A DNA stretch of 64,000 nt. Source: Magnetococcales bacterium (GTDB lineage: Bacteria; Pseudomonadota; Magnetococcia; Magnetococcales; Magnetaquicoccaceae). Below the pieces are notes generated by a model. The model made no database searches. It was given only the letters and a program-made list of their open reading frames with translations, and was not told the origin of the DNA. Positions 28,546-37,762 of this stretch are shown here, in pieces (the stretch's first letter is position 1; the number at the start of each line of letters is the position of its first letter). The stretch lies in assembly GCA_015231375.1 (NCBI GenBank), contig JADGBT010000011.1, positions 29,679 to 93,678 on the forward strand, written 5' to 3'. A program made the position numbers and the translations under genes.

Positions 28546-30171
28546 ATGAAAATCGTGCTTGATCGTCTGCGGCGCAACCCGGCGGCCCTGGCGCGTCTGC
28601 TGTTCGCCGCCCTGATGGTCAATCTGCTCGGCATCGCCTCATCGTTGTACATGATTCATGTGCTCAACCGGTATATCGTCTACGGGGTCTCCAGCACCCT
28701 GGCCACCCTGACTCTGGGCGTGCTGCTGGCCATCGCCGGGGAGTATGCGTTCCGGCTCATGCGTCTGCAACTGGCCGGCGAAATCTCCAACGACGAAGAG
28801 ATCCGCTTGAGCATCGGACTGTACAGCCTGATTCTGACCGCCCCCCTGGACTCCCTGAAACGTCGCCCCATCGAGGAGTTGGAAGCCATGGTGCGGGGGG
28901 TGGATCAGGAGGCCAACACCCTGGGAGCGGCCAACATCGCCGCCCTGTCGGATTTGCCGTTTGTGCTGATGTTCTTGTTGGTGATCGCCCTGCTCGCCCC
29001 GCCCCTGGCCTGGGTGACCCTGGCGGCGATGGTGCTGCTGCTGGTGACGGGCTGGCACGGACAGAAACGCCTGATCGCTCCGGTGCGACAGGGGCGGGAG
29101 GTGGCCAACCGGTTTTCCGCCCTGCTGGCGACCGCGTTGCGGGCGGCCGAGAGTGTGCGCCACTTCCGGGGCAAAAGTCTGCTCCTGGAACGCTGGAGCG
29201 CGGTGATCCAGGAGTCGGCCAGGGTCCGGCACGAACTGACCCGCCTGGGCAGCGCCATGACCGCCAGGGCGCAAACGATCCAGGCCGTGGGCAACGTGGG
29301 GGTGATCGCCGTGGGAGCGCTGCTGATCGTCGATGGCTCCCTGGATGTAGGATCCTTGATCGGCGCCAATATTCTGGCCAGTCGCGCCTTTGCCCCGCTG
29401 GCCCGCCTCGCCTCCCTGGGAGAGGCGTTCAAAAAGGCCGAAGCCACCATGGCCACGGCTCAGACCTTTGCCCGCAACCTGGAACCCGAAGGGGAATCCG
29501 GCAGCGCTCCGCTCCAGTGCCAGGGTCAGATCCAGTTGCGCCAGATCACCATGCACTGGCCGGGACGCCCCATTCCGCTGATTCACGCCCTGTCGTTCCA
29601 GGTTCCTCCGGGCAGCATCTGCGTGATCACCGGTCCCAACGGTTCGGGCAAGTCCACCCTTTTGCAGATGATGGTGGGTTTGCAACCGCCCACTGCGGGA
29701 CAGATTCTGCTCGACGGGATCGAAATGCGTCAATTGGCCCCGGAATGGCGCCGCCGCCAGTTGGGTTTCCTGCCCCAGGAGCCCACCTTTCTGGCGGGCA
29801 CGTTGCGAGAGAATTTCCTGGCCCATGACCCGACCCTCACCGAAGAGACGATGCGCCAGTTGCTGACCAGCGCGGGCGCGGGTCGTTTTCTGGCCGAGCA
29901 TCCCGCCGGACTGGATCTGGGCTTGAGCCATGATGGCCGGGAGGTGCCTCCGGGAATCCGGCGTCGGTTCGCCCTGGCCCGCGCCATGGCCCTGGACAGT
30001 CCGATCCTGCTCTTCGACGAGCCGACCGTGGGTCTGGACCGGGAAGGCACCGCCGTGGTCTACACTCTTCTGATCACCCTGGCCAAGAAGGGCAAAACCC
30101 TGATCATCGCCACCCACGACGACAACATTCTGCAAGGCGCGGGTCAGATCATCGACCTGGCGTCCGTCTGA
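28546..30171 (+). CDS. Type I secretion ABC transporter (membrane + ATPase)
   Basis: A 541-residue fused permease-ATPase of the PrtD/LapB kind, with about six membrane segments in residues 15-300 and an ATPase domain from about 325. Walker A is GPNGSGKST (about residue 364), Walker B is ILLFDEPTVGLD, and the H-loop is IIATHDD. The ABC signature is degenerate: where LSGGQ is expected the protein has VPPGIRRRFALARAMA. There is no N-terminal peptidase or peptidase-like domain. It should power export of an unidentified substrate through the HlyD and TolC partners encoded next. Confidence 0.9.
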   Translation: MKIVLDRLRRNPAALARLLFAALMVNLLGIASSLYMIHVLNRYIVYGVSSTLATLTLGVLLAIAGEYAFRLMRLQLAGEISNDEEIRLSIGLYSLILTAPLDSLKRRPIEELEAMVRGVDQEANTLGAANIAALSDLPFVLMFLLVIALLAPPLAWVTLAAMVLLLVTGWHGQKRLIAPVRQGREVANRFSALLATALRAAESVRHFRGKSLLLERWSAVIQESARVRHELTRLGSAMTARAQTIQAVGNVGVIAVGALLIVDGSLDVGSLIGANILASRAFAPLARLASLGEAFKKAEATMATAQTFARNLEPEGESGSAPLQCQGQIQLRQITMHWPGRPIPLIHALSFQVPPGSICVITGPNGSGKSTLLQMMVGLQPPTAGQILLDGIEMRQLAPEWRRRQLGFLPQEPTFLAGTLRENFLAHDPTLTEETMRQLLTSAGAGRFLAEHPAGLDLGLSHDGREVPPGIRRRFALARAMALDSPILLFDEPTVGLDREGTAVVYTLLITLAKKGKTLIIATHDDNILQGAGQIIDLASV

Positions 30172-30188
30172 CCCGGAGGGTGGCCGCC

Positions 30189-31466
30189 ATGTCCGACCCT
30201 TCCGCGACCCGACGCAACACCCATCGACTGATCTATCTGAGCGCGCTGTTTTTCGCCTCCCTGGTGATCTGGGCCGCCTTTTCCCCGCTGGATGTGACCA
30301 CCCAGGCCCAGGGCGTGGTCATGCCCAGCTCGCGCATCAAGTCCATACAGCACCTGGAAGGGGGCATCATCCAAGAGATTCTGGTCAAGGAGGGGGAGAG
30401 CGTCCAACGCAATCAACCCCTGTTGCGTCTGGATCCGCTCAAATCCAACGCGGATCTGGAGGAGATGAAACGGCGTCTGATGGGTCTGCTGGCGGAGATG
30501 GGACGCCTGAGCGCCGAAGTGGAAAAACGCGACACACCGGTTTTCGATCCCCAGGTGATCCAGGTCGATCCGGCGCTGGTCACCACCGAACTGGCCACCT
30601 TCACCGCGCGTCGGCAACGGTTTCAGCATGAACTGTCCACGCTGAAGAGCCTGATCACCCAGCGGGAACAGGAACTGGTGGAAAATCGCACCCGACAGGA
30701 GAACAATCAGAAAATTCTGACCACGGTCTCCGATCAGGTGGAGATCAGCAAGAAGATGATGGAACGCAATCTCACCAGCCGGATGACCCATCTGGATCTG
30801 GTCCGGCAGAAACAGACCATGGAAGGCCAGATCGCCGCCGACAGGACCGCCCAGCCCCGCATTCAGGCGGCGCTCAAGGAGGCCAGGGAGCGGGCCGACT
30901 CTCTCCAGGCCAATTTCATCGAAACCGCCCACAAAGAGCTGAACCAAGCCAAACAGAACTACGAAGAACTGGCCCAGCGGCTGAAAAAATTGCAGCACAC
31001 CCAGGAGTTGACCGTCCTGCGTTCTCCGGTGGACGGGATCATCAAAAGTGTCGCCATCTCCACCGAAGGCGGGGTCATCCAGGCGGGACAGACGGTGATG
31101 GACATCGTGCCCGTGGAGGATCAACTGGTGATCGATGCCAAACTGCCGGTTCAAGACATCGGATATGTGCAGGCGGGACAGACGGTCTGGGTAACCCTCA
31201 ACTCCCAGGACGCCATTTTGTTCGGACGCATTCCGGGCAAGGTGGAGAGTGTCAGTCCCGATGCCCTGGTCACCTCCGAAGGCAAGACCTTCTACCGGAT
31301 CCGAATCGTGACCGCGAAAAACCGCTTTGAAGGCACCCAACAAAGCTACTCCCTGTATCCGGGGGTGCAGGTGGTGTGTTTGATTTTGATTGGCAACCGA
31401 ACTGTGCTAGAATATCTGTTGACTCCGTGGCTGCGTTCCCTGCATGCCACTTTTCAGGAACGGTAG
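30189..31466 (+). CDS. HlyD-family type I secretion membrane fusion protein
   Basis: A 425-residue periplasmic adaptor. It has a single N-terminal membrane segment (residues about 14-32), a lipoyl-like half (SIQHLEGGIIQEILVKEGE), a long coiled-coil hairpin (about 80-270), the second lipoyl half LRSPVDGIIKSVAIST, and the HlyD C-terminal beta domain. It bridges the inner-membrane ABC protein and the TolC-type channel. ATG 30189 follows CGGAGGG with 8-base spacing; a GTG 9 bases earlier is in frame. It lies 17 bases after the ABC gene. Confidence 0.95.
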   Translation: MSDPSATRRNTHRLIYLSALFFASLVIWAAFSPLDVTTQAQGVVMPSSRIKSIQHLEGGIIQEILVKEGESVQRNQPLLRLDPLKSNADLEEMKRRLMGLLAEMGRLSAEVEKRDTPVFDPQVIQVDPALVTTELATFTARRQRFQHELSTLKSLITQREQELVENRTRQENNQKILTTVSDQVEISKKMMERNLTSRMTHLDLVRQKQTMEGQIAADRTAQPRIQAALKEARERADSLQANFIETAHKELNQAKQNYEELAQRLKKLQHTQELTVLRSPVDGIIKSVAISTEGGVIQAGQTVMDIVPVEDQLVIDAKLPVQDIGYVQAGQTVWVTLNSQDAILFGRIPGKVESVSPDALVTSEGKTFYRIRIVTAKNRFEGTQQSYSLYPGVQVVCLILIGNRTVLEYLLTPWLRSLHATFQER

Positions 31467-31467
31467 A

Positions 31468-33753
31468 ATGGGCTTGAACGGATCGAAGACGGGTATGAAA
31501 CCAGAGGGCGGATGGCGCGGCGGCAAGACGTTGCTCGTGGCGGGGATGTTGATCCTGGCCGGCGCGGCGGACGGTCGGGCCGAAGAGTGTCGGGTACTGG
31601 CGGAACGGATGCTGGAGCGTCATCCCCGACTGGAGGCGTCCAAACGGGACGCGTTGGCGGCCAAGGCCAATCTGGGCAAAGTGCGGGGCGGCTGGTTTCC
31701 GGACATGAAGACCAGCGGCGCCATGGGATCGGAATCCCGCAAACCCGCCAATGGCGGCACCCCCACCGACATGAACGCCCGCACCCTCACCATGACCCTG
31801 AATCAGGTGCTGTGGGATTTCGGCAAGACCAGCGCCGAGGTCGATAAGGCCAATCTGGCCCTGTTGCAAGCGGAACTCAACCTGAACAATCAACGTGCCG
31901 ACCTGCTGCTGGACGCGGCCAGCTCGTGCATCAACCTGCTGCGCGCCCATCGGGCCTTGGCGTTGGCCGAGCAGTCGGTCGCCAACATCCGCAAGCAAAC
32001 CGGACTGGAAGAAAGTCGCGTCGAGTTGGGAGGCGGTCTGCAAACCGACGCCCTGCAAGCCCGCAGTCAACTCTCCGGGGCGCAGGCGCGAGAAGCACGC
32101 GCCAAAGGGGCCTTGAACACCGCCCTCAACCATTTCCGGGTGCTGTTCGATGGCGACCCGGGCGCTCCGGAAACCCTGTTCGACCTGCAAAATCCCAAGG
32201 AACACCTGCCCGATACCCTGGACACGGTGCTGGAAACCGTCCAGAACCACAATCTCCAACTGCAAATCGCCCAGGTGGCGGTGACCACCAGCCAGATGGA
32301 AAAACAACGGGTACTCGGTGCCGAACTGGCTCCCAAGGTCGGCGCGGTGGTGGAAAAGAAATACAAGGAGGACGCGGAAGGGACCAAAGGCAATCAGCAG
32401 GAACTTTCGGCGCGGGTGGAGGTCAGTTATCCGTTCAATCTGGGACTGGCCGGTTTCCACGCGCTGGAGGGGGCCCGTGAAGGCATGGCCGCTGCCGACA
32501 ATCGTCTGCTCGACACCCGTCGCACGGTGGAAGAGCAGGCGCGCAACGGCTGGGAATCGATCGTCACCACCCAGGAAAACGCCAACTTCCTGGAAAACCA
32601 GGCGCGCATCTCCGCCGAGTTCCTGCGCATGGCACGGGAAGAGCGTCTGCACGGCGCCCGCTCCCTGATCGACGTGTTGTCTGGAGAGACCGCCCTGATC
32701 AACGCCCAAAGCGATGCCCTGGCCGCCAAGGCCGATGTGGCCATCGCCCAGTTCGGACTGCTCAAGACCATGGGGCAGTTGGATCTGGAACGTCTGCAAC
32801 GCGGTGAGCGTTTCGTCCCCCCCAAGGTGGACTCCCTGGACACGGCCCCCAAACCGACCGCACCGACTCCGGCCCCCTCCAGCGCACGCCCATCGCCCCC
32901 CGCCGAGGCCGCCGCCACACCCGCGCCCGCAGCCCAGCCACCGGTAGCCCCGGCCCGCACTCCGGCAACCGCAACCACTCCGACAAACGCAGCCACTCCG
33001 GCAAACGCCACCACTCCGGCAAACGCCACCACTCCGGCAAACGCCACCACGCCGGCAAACGCAGCCACTCCGGCAAACGCAGCCACTCCGACAAACGCAG
33101 CCACTCCGGCAAACGCCACCACTCCGGCAAACGCCACCACGCCGGCAAACGCAGCCACTCCGGCAAACGCCACCACTCCGGCAGTCGCAGCCACTCCCCC
33201 GCTTCGCACCGTCATCTTGATCCAGGATGCCCGCCTGCGCGCCGGTCCGAATATGAAAGCCAAGGTGATCAAACAATTGCCGGCTGGCAGTTCGGTGACT
33301 GTGGTGGAAGAAAGCCCCTTCGGAGGAGACTGGCTGCGCCTGGAAGATAACCTCTGGATCGCGACAAAGATGGTCAGGCCAGCATCCGCAGACCGGTCCG
33401 ATAGCCACTCTCCGGGTCACTCCGACAACCGGTCCACAGACCAGTCCACGAGCGCATCCGCAGACCGGTCCGACAACCACCACTCTCCGGGTCACTCCGC
33501 CCAACCCTCCCCGGAGGCGCGGACCGAGGATGGCTCCGCATCCACCAACAGCCAACCACCGGAGAGCTTTCCCTTTGATGGGGTGGTGAATACAGTCTCC
33601 CGACTGCGCCATCAACCCGATGTCCATGGCCAAACGCTCAAACTGCTGCCCCCAGGTTCCCGCGTGACGGTGATCGACCGCAGCGCAGATGGCCAATGGT
33701 TGCAATTGACTTCCAAAGCCTGGATTGCCGCCCATCTGGTGAAGTCTTTTTAA
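31468..33753 (+). CDS. TolC-family outer membrane channel with two SH3-like domains
   Basis: A 761-residue protein. A signal peptide (about residues 18-37) precedes a TolC/AggA domain (about 40-455) with the duplicated helical pattern of type I secretion channels, for example LNQVLWDFGKTSAEVDKANL and ARSLIDVLSGETALINAQSD. The normal channel ends there. An Ala/Pro linker follows, then twelve copies of the six-residue repeat TPANA(A/T), a bacterial SH3-like domain (DARLRAGPNMKAKVIKQL, nt 33199-33380), a Ser/His/Asp-rich linker, and a second SH3-like domain (nt 33568-33750). The TolC C-terminus is periplasmic, so the SH3 domains may hold the channel to peptidoglycan. ATG 31468 follows AGGAA and lies 1 base after the hlyD-like stop. 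Confidence 0.9.
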   Translation: MGLNGSKTGMKPEGGWRGGKTLLVAGMLILAGAADGRAEECRVLAERMLERHPRLEASKRDALAAKANLGKVRGGWFPDMKTSGAMGSESRKPANGGTPTDMNARTLTMTLNQVLWDFGKTSAEVDKANLALLQAELNLNNQRADLLLDAASSCINLLRAHRALALAEQSVANIRKQTGLEESRVELGGGLQTDALQARSQLSGAQAREARAKGALNTALNHFRVLFDGDPGAPETLFDLQNPKEHLPDTLDTVLETVQNHNLQLQIAQVAVTTSQMEKQRVLGAELAPKVGAVVEKKYKEDAEGTKGNQQELSARVEVSYPFNLGLAGFHALEGAREGMAAADNRLLDTRRTVEEQARNGWESIVTTQENANFLENQARISAEFLRMAREERLHGARSLIDVLSGETALINAQSDALAAKADVAIAQFGLLKTMGQLDLERLQRGERFVPPKVDSLDTAPKPTAPTPAPSSARPSPPAEAAATPAPAAQPPVAPARTPATATTPTNAATPANATTPANATTPANATTPANAATPANAATPTNAATPANATTPANATTPANAATPANATTPAVAATPPLRTVILIQDARLRAGPNMKAKVIKQLPAGSSVTVVEESPFGGDWLRLEDNLWIATKMVRPASADRSDSHSPGHSDNRSTDQSTSASADRSDNHHSPGHSAQPSPEARTEDGSASTNSQPPESFPFDGVVNTVSRLRHQPDVHGQTLKLLPPGSRVTVIDRSADGQWLQLTSKAWIAAHLVKSF
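32977..33192 (+). repeat. Twelve 18-bp tandem repeats inside the TolC-like gene
   Basis: Twelve in-frame units of ACTCCGGCAAACGCMRCC (variants ACA for GCA, GTC for AAC in the last), coding Thr-Pro-Ala-Asn-Ala-Ala/Thr. They form a flexible linker between channel and SH3-like domains and should be prone to copy-number change. Confidence 0.95.
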
Positions 33754-33774
33754 ACCAATCCAAGGAGAAATCCG

Positions 33775-35487
33775 TTGCACGTCACCAACCCGGCACACGC
33801 CCCCCCATTTGATGCCATCATCATCGGCTCCGGCCTCGGGGGTCTGGTGGCGGGAGCGTTGCTGGCCCAGGGGGGCAAACGGGTTCAACTGCTGGAGCGT
33901 CACGACAAATTCGGCGGAGCGGCCACCACCTTCCGACGCCGCGATCTGCAAGTCGAAGTGAGCCTGTGCGTCATGGACGGACTGGATCCCCACGACTTCA
34001 AAACCCCGCTCTTTGCCAAACTGGGACTGCTGGATGCGGTCCCGGTGGCCACGGCAGACCCTTTCTTCTGTTTGCGCCATCCTCTGCTGGGTAGCGATTT
34101 CGTCATGCCCCGGGGTTATGACGCCGCCATCGCCGCCTGTAGCGAACGTTTCCCTCAGCACGCAAAATCCATTCGCACCTATTTCAACACCATCCGTCAT
34201 CTCAGGAATCTGCGCAATCAGACCCTGATCCACCATTTCACCACCGGCAACACCCCCTTAAGCGATCTGGCCCACATCCAGGCCACGCTCACCGGCGCAG
34301 ACCCGGAAGCCACCCCACCCCCCCTGCCCACGCAACACCGGGATGCCCTCTCCTCGGCCCAGAAGATATCCATGAGCCGGTTCATGCAGACCCTGTTCGG
34401 CGACGATGAAGCCATCCGGTTCGCCCTGTGCGCCAATCTGCCGTTTTTCACCAGCACCCTGGATCACATCTCCCTGTTCGACTTCTCCTTGTCCCAGGGA
34501 TCGTACCACTACGGCGCCCACTATGTCCGCCAGGGATCCCAAAAGTTGAGCGATCGGTTGGTGGGGATCATCCGCGAAGCCGGAGGCGAGGTCCATGCCC
34601 GTCGGGAGGTAACCAGCATACTCATGGACCAGGGGCGCGCCGTGGGAGTGACCCACCGGAAAGCCCCGATCATCGGTTCCAGCAAGCCGGTCAGCCAATC
34701 CGATCCCCAGGAGAGCCATGCCAGACTGATTCTGGGCAACGCCACGCCACGGGTGATCCGGGGACTGCTGCCGGAACCCTGGCGGGAACCGTTCCACCGC
34801 CCCTACGACAACATCCCGGCGGATCTGTCCAACTGGACCATCTATCTGGGTTTTTCCAGGCCGCCCTCCCATTACGGGGTGCGCCACTATGCCCATTTCG
34901 TCTATCCCTCCTGGCTCGACAGCATGAAAAAAATGCCGGAAAGCTGTACCCTCATGGGTCTGCCGCCGGGAAGCCGCGAGGCGCCGTTCCTGTTTTGCGA
35001 CTACAGCCAGTTGGGGGAGATGATCGGGGAGAATGGCCAGTGTCTGGGACTGATGAACTGGATCGACCGGTTGAGCAACTGGCAGTTTCCCAACGAGGCC
35101 GCCTATCAGGCCCACAAACAAGCCTGGCTGGCTGCGATGATCGACAGTCTGGACCGGACCTTTCCAGGCATCCGGGAAAGCATCGTCTATCAGGAGATGG
35201 CCACCCCCCGCACCGTGCAATCCTACCTCAACGATCCGTTGGGGGGGGTACACGGGTTTGGCGATCCGGAATTAATGAAACTCAATCCCTCTTTTCACCG
35301 GGGTTGCATGACCGCTGTGGATGGCTTGTTGTTGGCCACGTCGTTCGCCTTCGGTCCGGGCTACAGCAAAGCCATCCTGACCGGAACCGTGGCCGCCGAC
35401 AATGCCTTCAAGGCGTTGCGACGTCAACCGATTCACACTCCCTCTCCTTCCCCTTCACACCCGACTCAGGGGCGAGTCCATGACTGA
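33775..35487 (+). CDS. CrtI-like FAD-dependent oxidoreductase
   Basis: A 570-residue protein of the phytoene desaturase / NAD(P)/FAD-dependent oxidoreductase family. The dinucleotide fold IIIGSGLGGLVAGALLA is at the N-terminus, ERHDKFGGAATTF follows as the second FAD contact, and the C-terminal ATSFAFGPGYSKAILTG region closes the FAD site. The substrate is unknown; no carotenoid synthase is nearby. The start is a TTG at 33775, set by AAGGAG 7 bases upstream; no ATG fits. It follows the secretion genes closely, so it may modify the secreted or an envelope component. Confidence 0.85.
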   Translation: MHVTNPAHAPPFDAIIIGSGLGGLVAGALLAQGGKRVQLLERHDKFGGAATTFRRRDLQVEVSLCVMDGLDPHDFKTPLFAKLGLLDAVPVATADPFFCLRHPLLGSDFVMPRGYDAAIAACSERFPQHAKSIRTYFNTIRHLRNLRNQTLIHHFTTGNTPLSDLAHIQATLTGADPEATPPPLPTQHRDALSSAQKISMSRFMQTLFGDDEAIRFALCANLPFFTSTLDHISLFDFSLSQGSYHYGAHYVRQGSQKLSDRLVGIIREAGGEVHARREVTSILMDQGRAVGVTHRKAPIIGSSKPVSQSDPQESHARLILGNATPRVIRGLLPEPWREPFHRPYDNIPADLSNWTIYLGFSRPPSHYGVRHYAHFVYPSWLDSMKKMPESCTLMGLPPGSREAPFLFCDYSQLGEMIGENGQCLGLMNWIDRLSNWQFPNEAAYQAHKQAWLAAMIDSLDRTFPGIRESIVYQEMATPRTVQSYLNDPLGGVHGFGDPELMKLNPSFHRGCMTAVDGLLLATSFAFGPGYSKAILTGTVAADNAFKALRRQPIHTPSPSPSHPTQGRVHD

Positions 35488-36721
35488 ACAAATGGTGTTG
35501 ACCGTAATCCGTCAGGCTCTGCTGGCCATCGAGGAGGGACGGGAAGTGAACCAGACAGAGGTGAGCACTGGTTTGGCTCTGGTCTTCGGTCGTCCACCCG
35601 CCGCCGAAGAGGTGGATGCGGCCATCACCCAATTGCGTTTGATTCCCACCTTCTTGAGCCTGGAAGAGCGCATCGAACTGGTCCAAACCACCCTGGCCGA
35701 AACCACCGCCGACAGCCCGTTTCTGCAAGAACAACAGCGCTCGGTGGAGGCTCTGTTCCAGGCGGCCCACGCCGGAACGCCCCTCTCCTTGCCGGTACGC
35801 CACGATTTCGGAGTGATCAGCGCCCGCCACGAAGCCTGTCTGACCCAGGCCATCCGCGACGGGCGTCTCACCCGCGCCCAGGCGCTGTCCTGCATCCACG
35901 ACGGGATGCGTCTCACCGCGCAACTCGGCGACGGCAACCAGGTCCATCTGCCCCTGGAGTTCCGGACCACGGACCACAACGGCATGCCCCAGGTGACCCG
36001 CGCCATGGACGAACTGGTCTTTCAGGAAGAGGTGTCGCTGCACACATCGGGCAATCCCTTCGTCATGGTCATCAGCAACGCCAGTGAACTGCGCCAACTG
36101 GCCATCCCGGAACCCGATACCGTGGCCTGGCTGGAAAAAACCATTCGCTCGGATTCGGTCTTGTACGATGTCGGGGCCAATGTGGGCTATTACAGTCTGT
36201 ACGCGGTCGCGATGCGGAGCGGCGCCAAAGCCGTGGCCTTCGAGCCGGCCCCGCTGAACGTGGCCCGGTTGAATCACAACATTCATGTAAACCGGCAGGG
36301 AAACGCGGTCATGGCCTTTCCCATCGCCTTGTCGGACGCAACCGGCGTGCTGCGTTTCGGCAACTCCTATTTTGTCAGCGGCGGCTGGTCCCACTCCGGC
36401 ATCGACGGACGCAAGCCCTCGGCCTCGGGGGAGACCTTCTTCACCGGTTGCATCGCCTACACCCTGGATGATTTCCTGCGCGCCGCCCCTTTCCTGCCCC
36501 ATCCCACCCATCTGAAGGTGGATGTGGACGGACCGGAACTGAAAGTCTTGCGGGGAGCCGCCTCCACACTCGCCGATCCCCGTCTGCGTCATCTGTTGAT
36601 CGAAATGCGCGCGGATCAGGAGGTGCGAGAGGCGGAACAGATGGTCAGACAGTGGGGATTCGAGCGGGTGGGGCCTGCGATGCAGGGGCTGGGCAACCGG
36701 ATTTTCACCCGCGATCCATAA
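35480..36721 (+). CDS. FkbM-family methyltransferase with N-terminal extension
   Basis: A 413-residue protein. The C-terminal 210 residues are an FkbM-type SAM methyltransferase: motif I SVLYDVGANVGYYSLYA, then AVAFEPAPLNVARLNHNI, and LKVDVDGPELKVLRGA. The first 200 residues are helical, with no recognised domain. Such enzymes O-methylate sugars or lipids. ATG 35480 overlaps the 3' end of the CrtI-like gene by 8 bases, so the two are coupled. The 26-bp tandem repeats begin 21 bases after the stop. Confidence 0.85.
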   Translation: MTEQMVLTVIRQALLAIEEGREVNQTEVSTGLALVFGRPPAAEEVDAAITQLRLIPTFLSLEERIELVQTTLAETTADSPFLQEQQRSVEALFQAAHAGTPLSLPVRHDFGVISARHEACLTQAIRDGRLTRAQALSCIHDGMRLTAQLGDGNQVHLPLEFRTTDHNGMPQVTRAMDELVFQEEVSLHTSGNPFVMVISNASELRQLAIPEPDTVAWLEKTIRSDSVLYDVGANVGYYSLYAVAMRSGAKAVAFEPAPLNVARLNHNIHVNRQGNAVMAFPIALSDATGVLRFGNSYFVSGGWSHSGIDGRKPSASGETFFTGCIAYTLDDFLRAAPFLPHPTHLKVDVDGPELKVLRGAASTLADPRLRHLLIEMRADQEVREAEQMVRQWGFERVGPAMQGLGNRIFTRDP

Positions 36722-36742
36722 AACGGGTCGTCCAACCCTTGC

Positions 36743-36868
36743 GGATCCGGAATCAGGCGGTCGCGGCCGGATCCGGAATCAGGCGGTCGCGGCCGGATCC
36801 GGAATCAGGCGGTCGCGGCCGGATCCGGAATCAGGCGGTTGCGGCCGGATCCGGAATCAGGCGGTCGC
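36743..36868. repeat. 26-bp tandem repeat, 4 full copies plus a partial one
   Basis: Units starting GGATCCGGAATCAGGCGGTC begin at 36743, 36769, 36795, 36821 and 36847 (last unit 22 bases). The copies are nearly identical (one C-to-T change). The final copy supplies the last codons and stop of the minus-strand gene that follows. There are no spacers, so it is not a CRISPR array. Confidence 0.95.
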
Positions 36869-37762
36869 TCTGGAACGAGCCGCTGGACCTGGAACGGCGC
36901 CCGGACTTGGCAACCGTTTTCCCACCTGATAATCCTCGGGCACCAGTCGTTCCTTCTGGGCGCACTGGACCATGTACTCGTCGTTGGACATCTGCCAAGC
37001 GCCCAGAATGGCGTACTGAGCATCGTAAACGATAAAGACCAGGGAATCCCATCCACTGGCGTGGGCCTTGGGAACATGGCGGGCGTCGGTGCTGGGGCTG
37101 TGGCGCACGGAACGAACGATAAATTTTTTCTTGTTGTAGATAAAATCCACATCGCTGGGCGCTGGAAACACCCGATCCTGCATGTGCAGCGAATAGCGTT
37201 CGTCGGACATGCCCACCATCAAAGCCGCGTCACGGGCGGCCAGCACGGAGAGGTTGAGAGGCGACAGGCCGTAACGCTCCTCCCAGGCCAACGCGAGCAT
37301 GGTCATGGTATCGCGGGAACGTCGGCTCTGCTCGTCGGAGAGTACCGGACGCAGCACCGAGGCATCGACCTCCTCTTCGACTTCGACTTCGACTTCCGGC
37401 TTGGAGGGTGCGGACTGCGGCACCCAGGGCTGACGGGGCCGGTATTTCCAGATCAGGAAACCGACCAGCATCAACATCACCCAGATCACAAAAAAGTTCC
37501 TGAAATCCTTGAACTTCTGAGAAGCCAAAAAGGCCGCCTCCTGCTCGGCGGCCAGTTTGCCTTGTTCACCGATCTCCGCGTTGACCGTACCCATGGGCAC
37601 GGCACCCACGGGAAGCGCGGGATCCGCCCACGCAGCGGCGATCCCTGTTGCGCCCCAAGGAACCCGAAGCGCATCCGGTGTGGGAGCACCCCCGCTCCAG
37701 ATCATCACCGTCATGATCAGGATCCACCCAAAGCGCCACATCTGTTCCTTGTTTTTACTCAT
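36857..37762 (-). CDS. Hypothetical membrane protein next to ccoQ
   Basis: A 301-residue protein I do not recognise. It has an N-terminal signal-like segment (residues about 9-25), a second membrane segment near residues 90-108 (FFVIWVMLMLVGFLIWKY), an acidic low-complexity stretch EVEVEVEEEVD, and a soluble C-terminal domain with DVDFIYNKKKFIVRS and FIVYDAQYAILGAWQ. ATG 37762 follows GGAGGAGGGGG and overlaps ccoQ by 8 bases, so it is co-translated with the cbb3 accessory genes and may serve that oxidase. Its last residues are encoded by the 26-bp repeat. Confidence 0.75.
   Translation of the reverse strand: MSKNKEQMWRFGWILIMTVMIWSGGAPTPDALRVPWGATGIAAAWADPALPVGAVPMGTVNAEIGEQGKLAAEQEAAFLASQKFKDFRNFFVIWVMLMLVGFLIWKYRPRQPWVPQSAPSKPEVEVEVEEEVDASVLRPVLSDEQSRRSRDTMTMLALAWEERYGLSPLNLSVLAARDAALMVGMSDERYSLHMQDRVFPAPSDVDFIYNKKKFIVRSVRHSPSTDARHVPKAHASGWDSLVFIVYDAQYAILGAWQMSNDEYMVQCAQKERLVPEDYQVGKRLPSPGAVPGPAARSRATA

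Noticed and set aside
32977..33192. CRISPR or satellite DNA
   Set aside because: The 18-bp units are in frame and code a Thr-Pro-Ala-Asn linker in a real protein.
36743..36868. CRISPR-like array
   Set aside because: The 26-bp units are directly adjacent, with no unique spacers and no cas genes.
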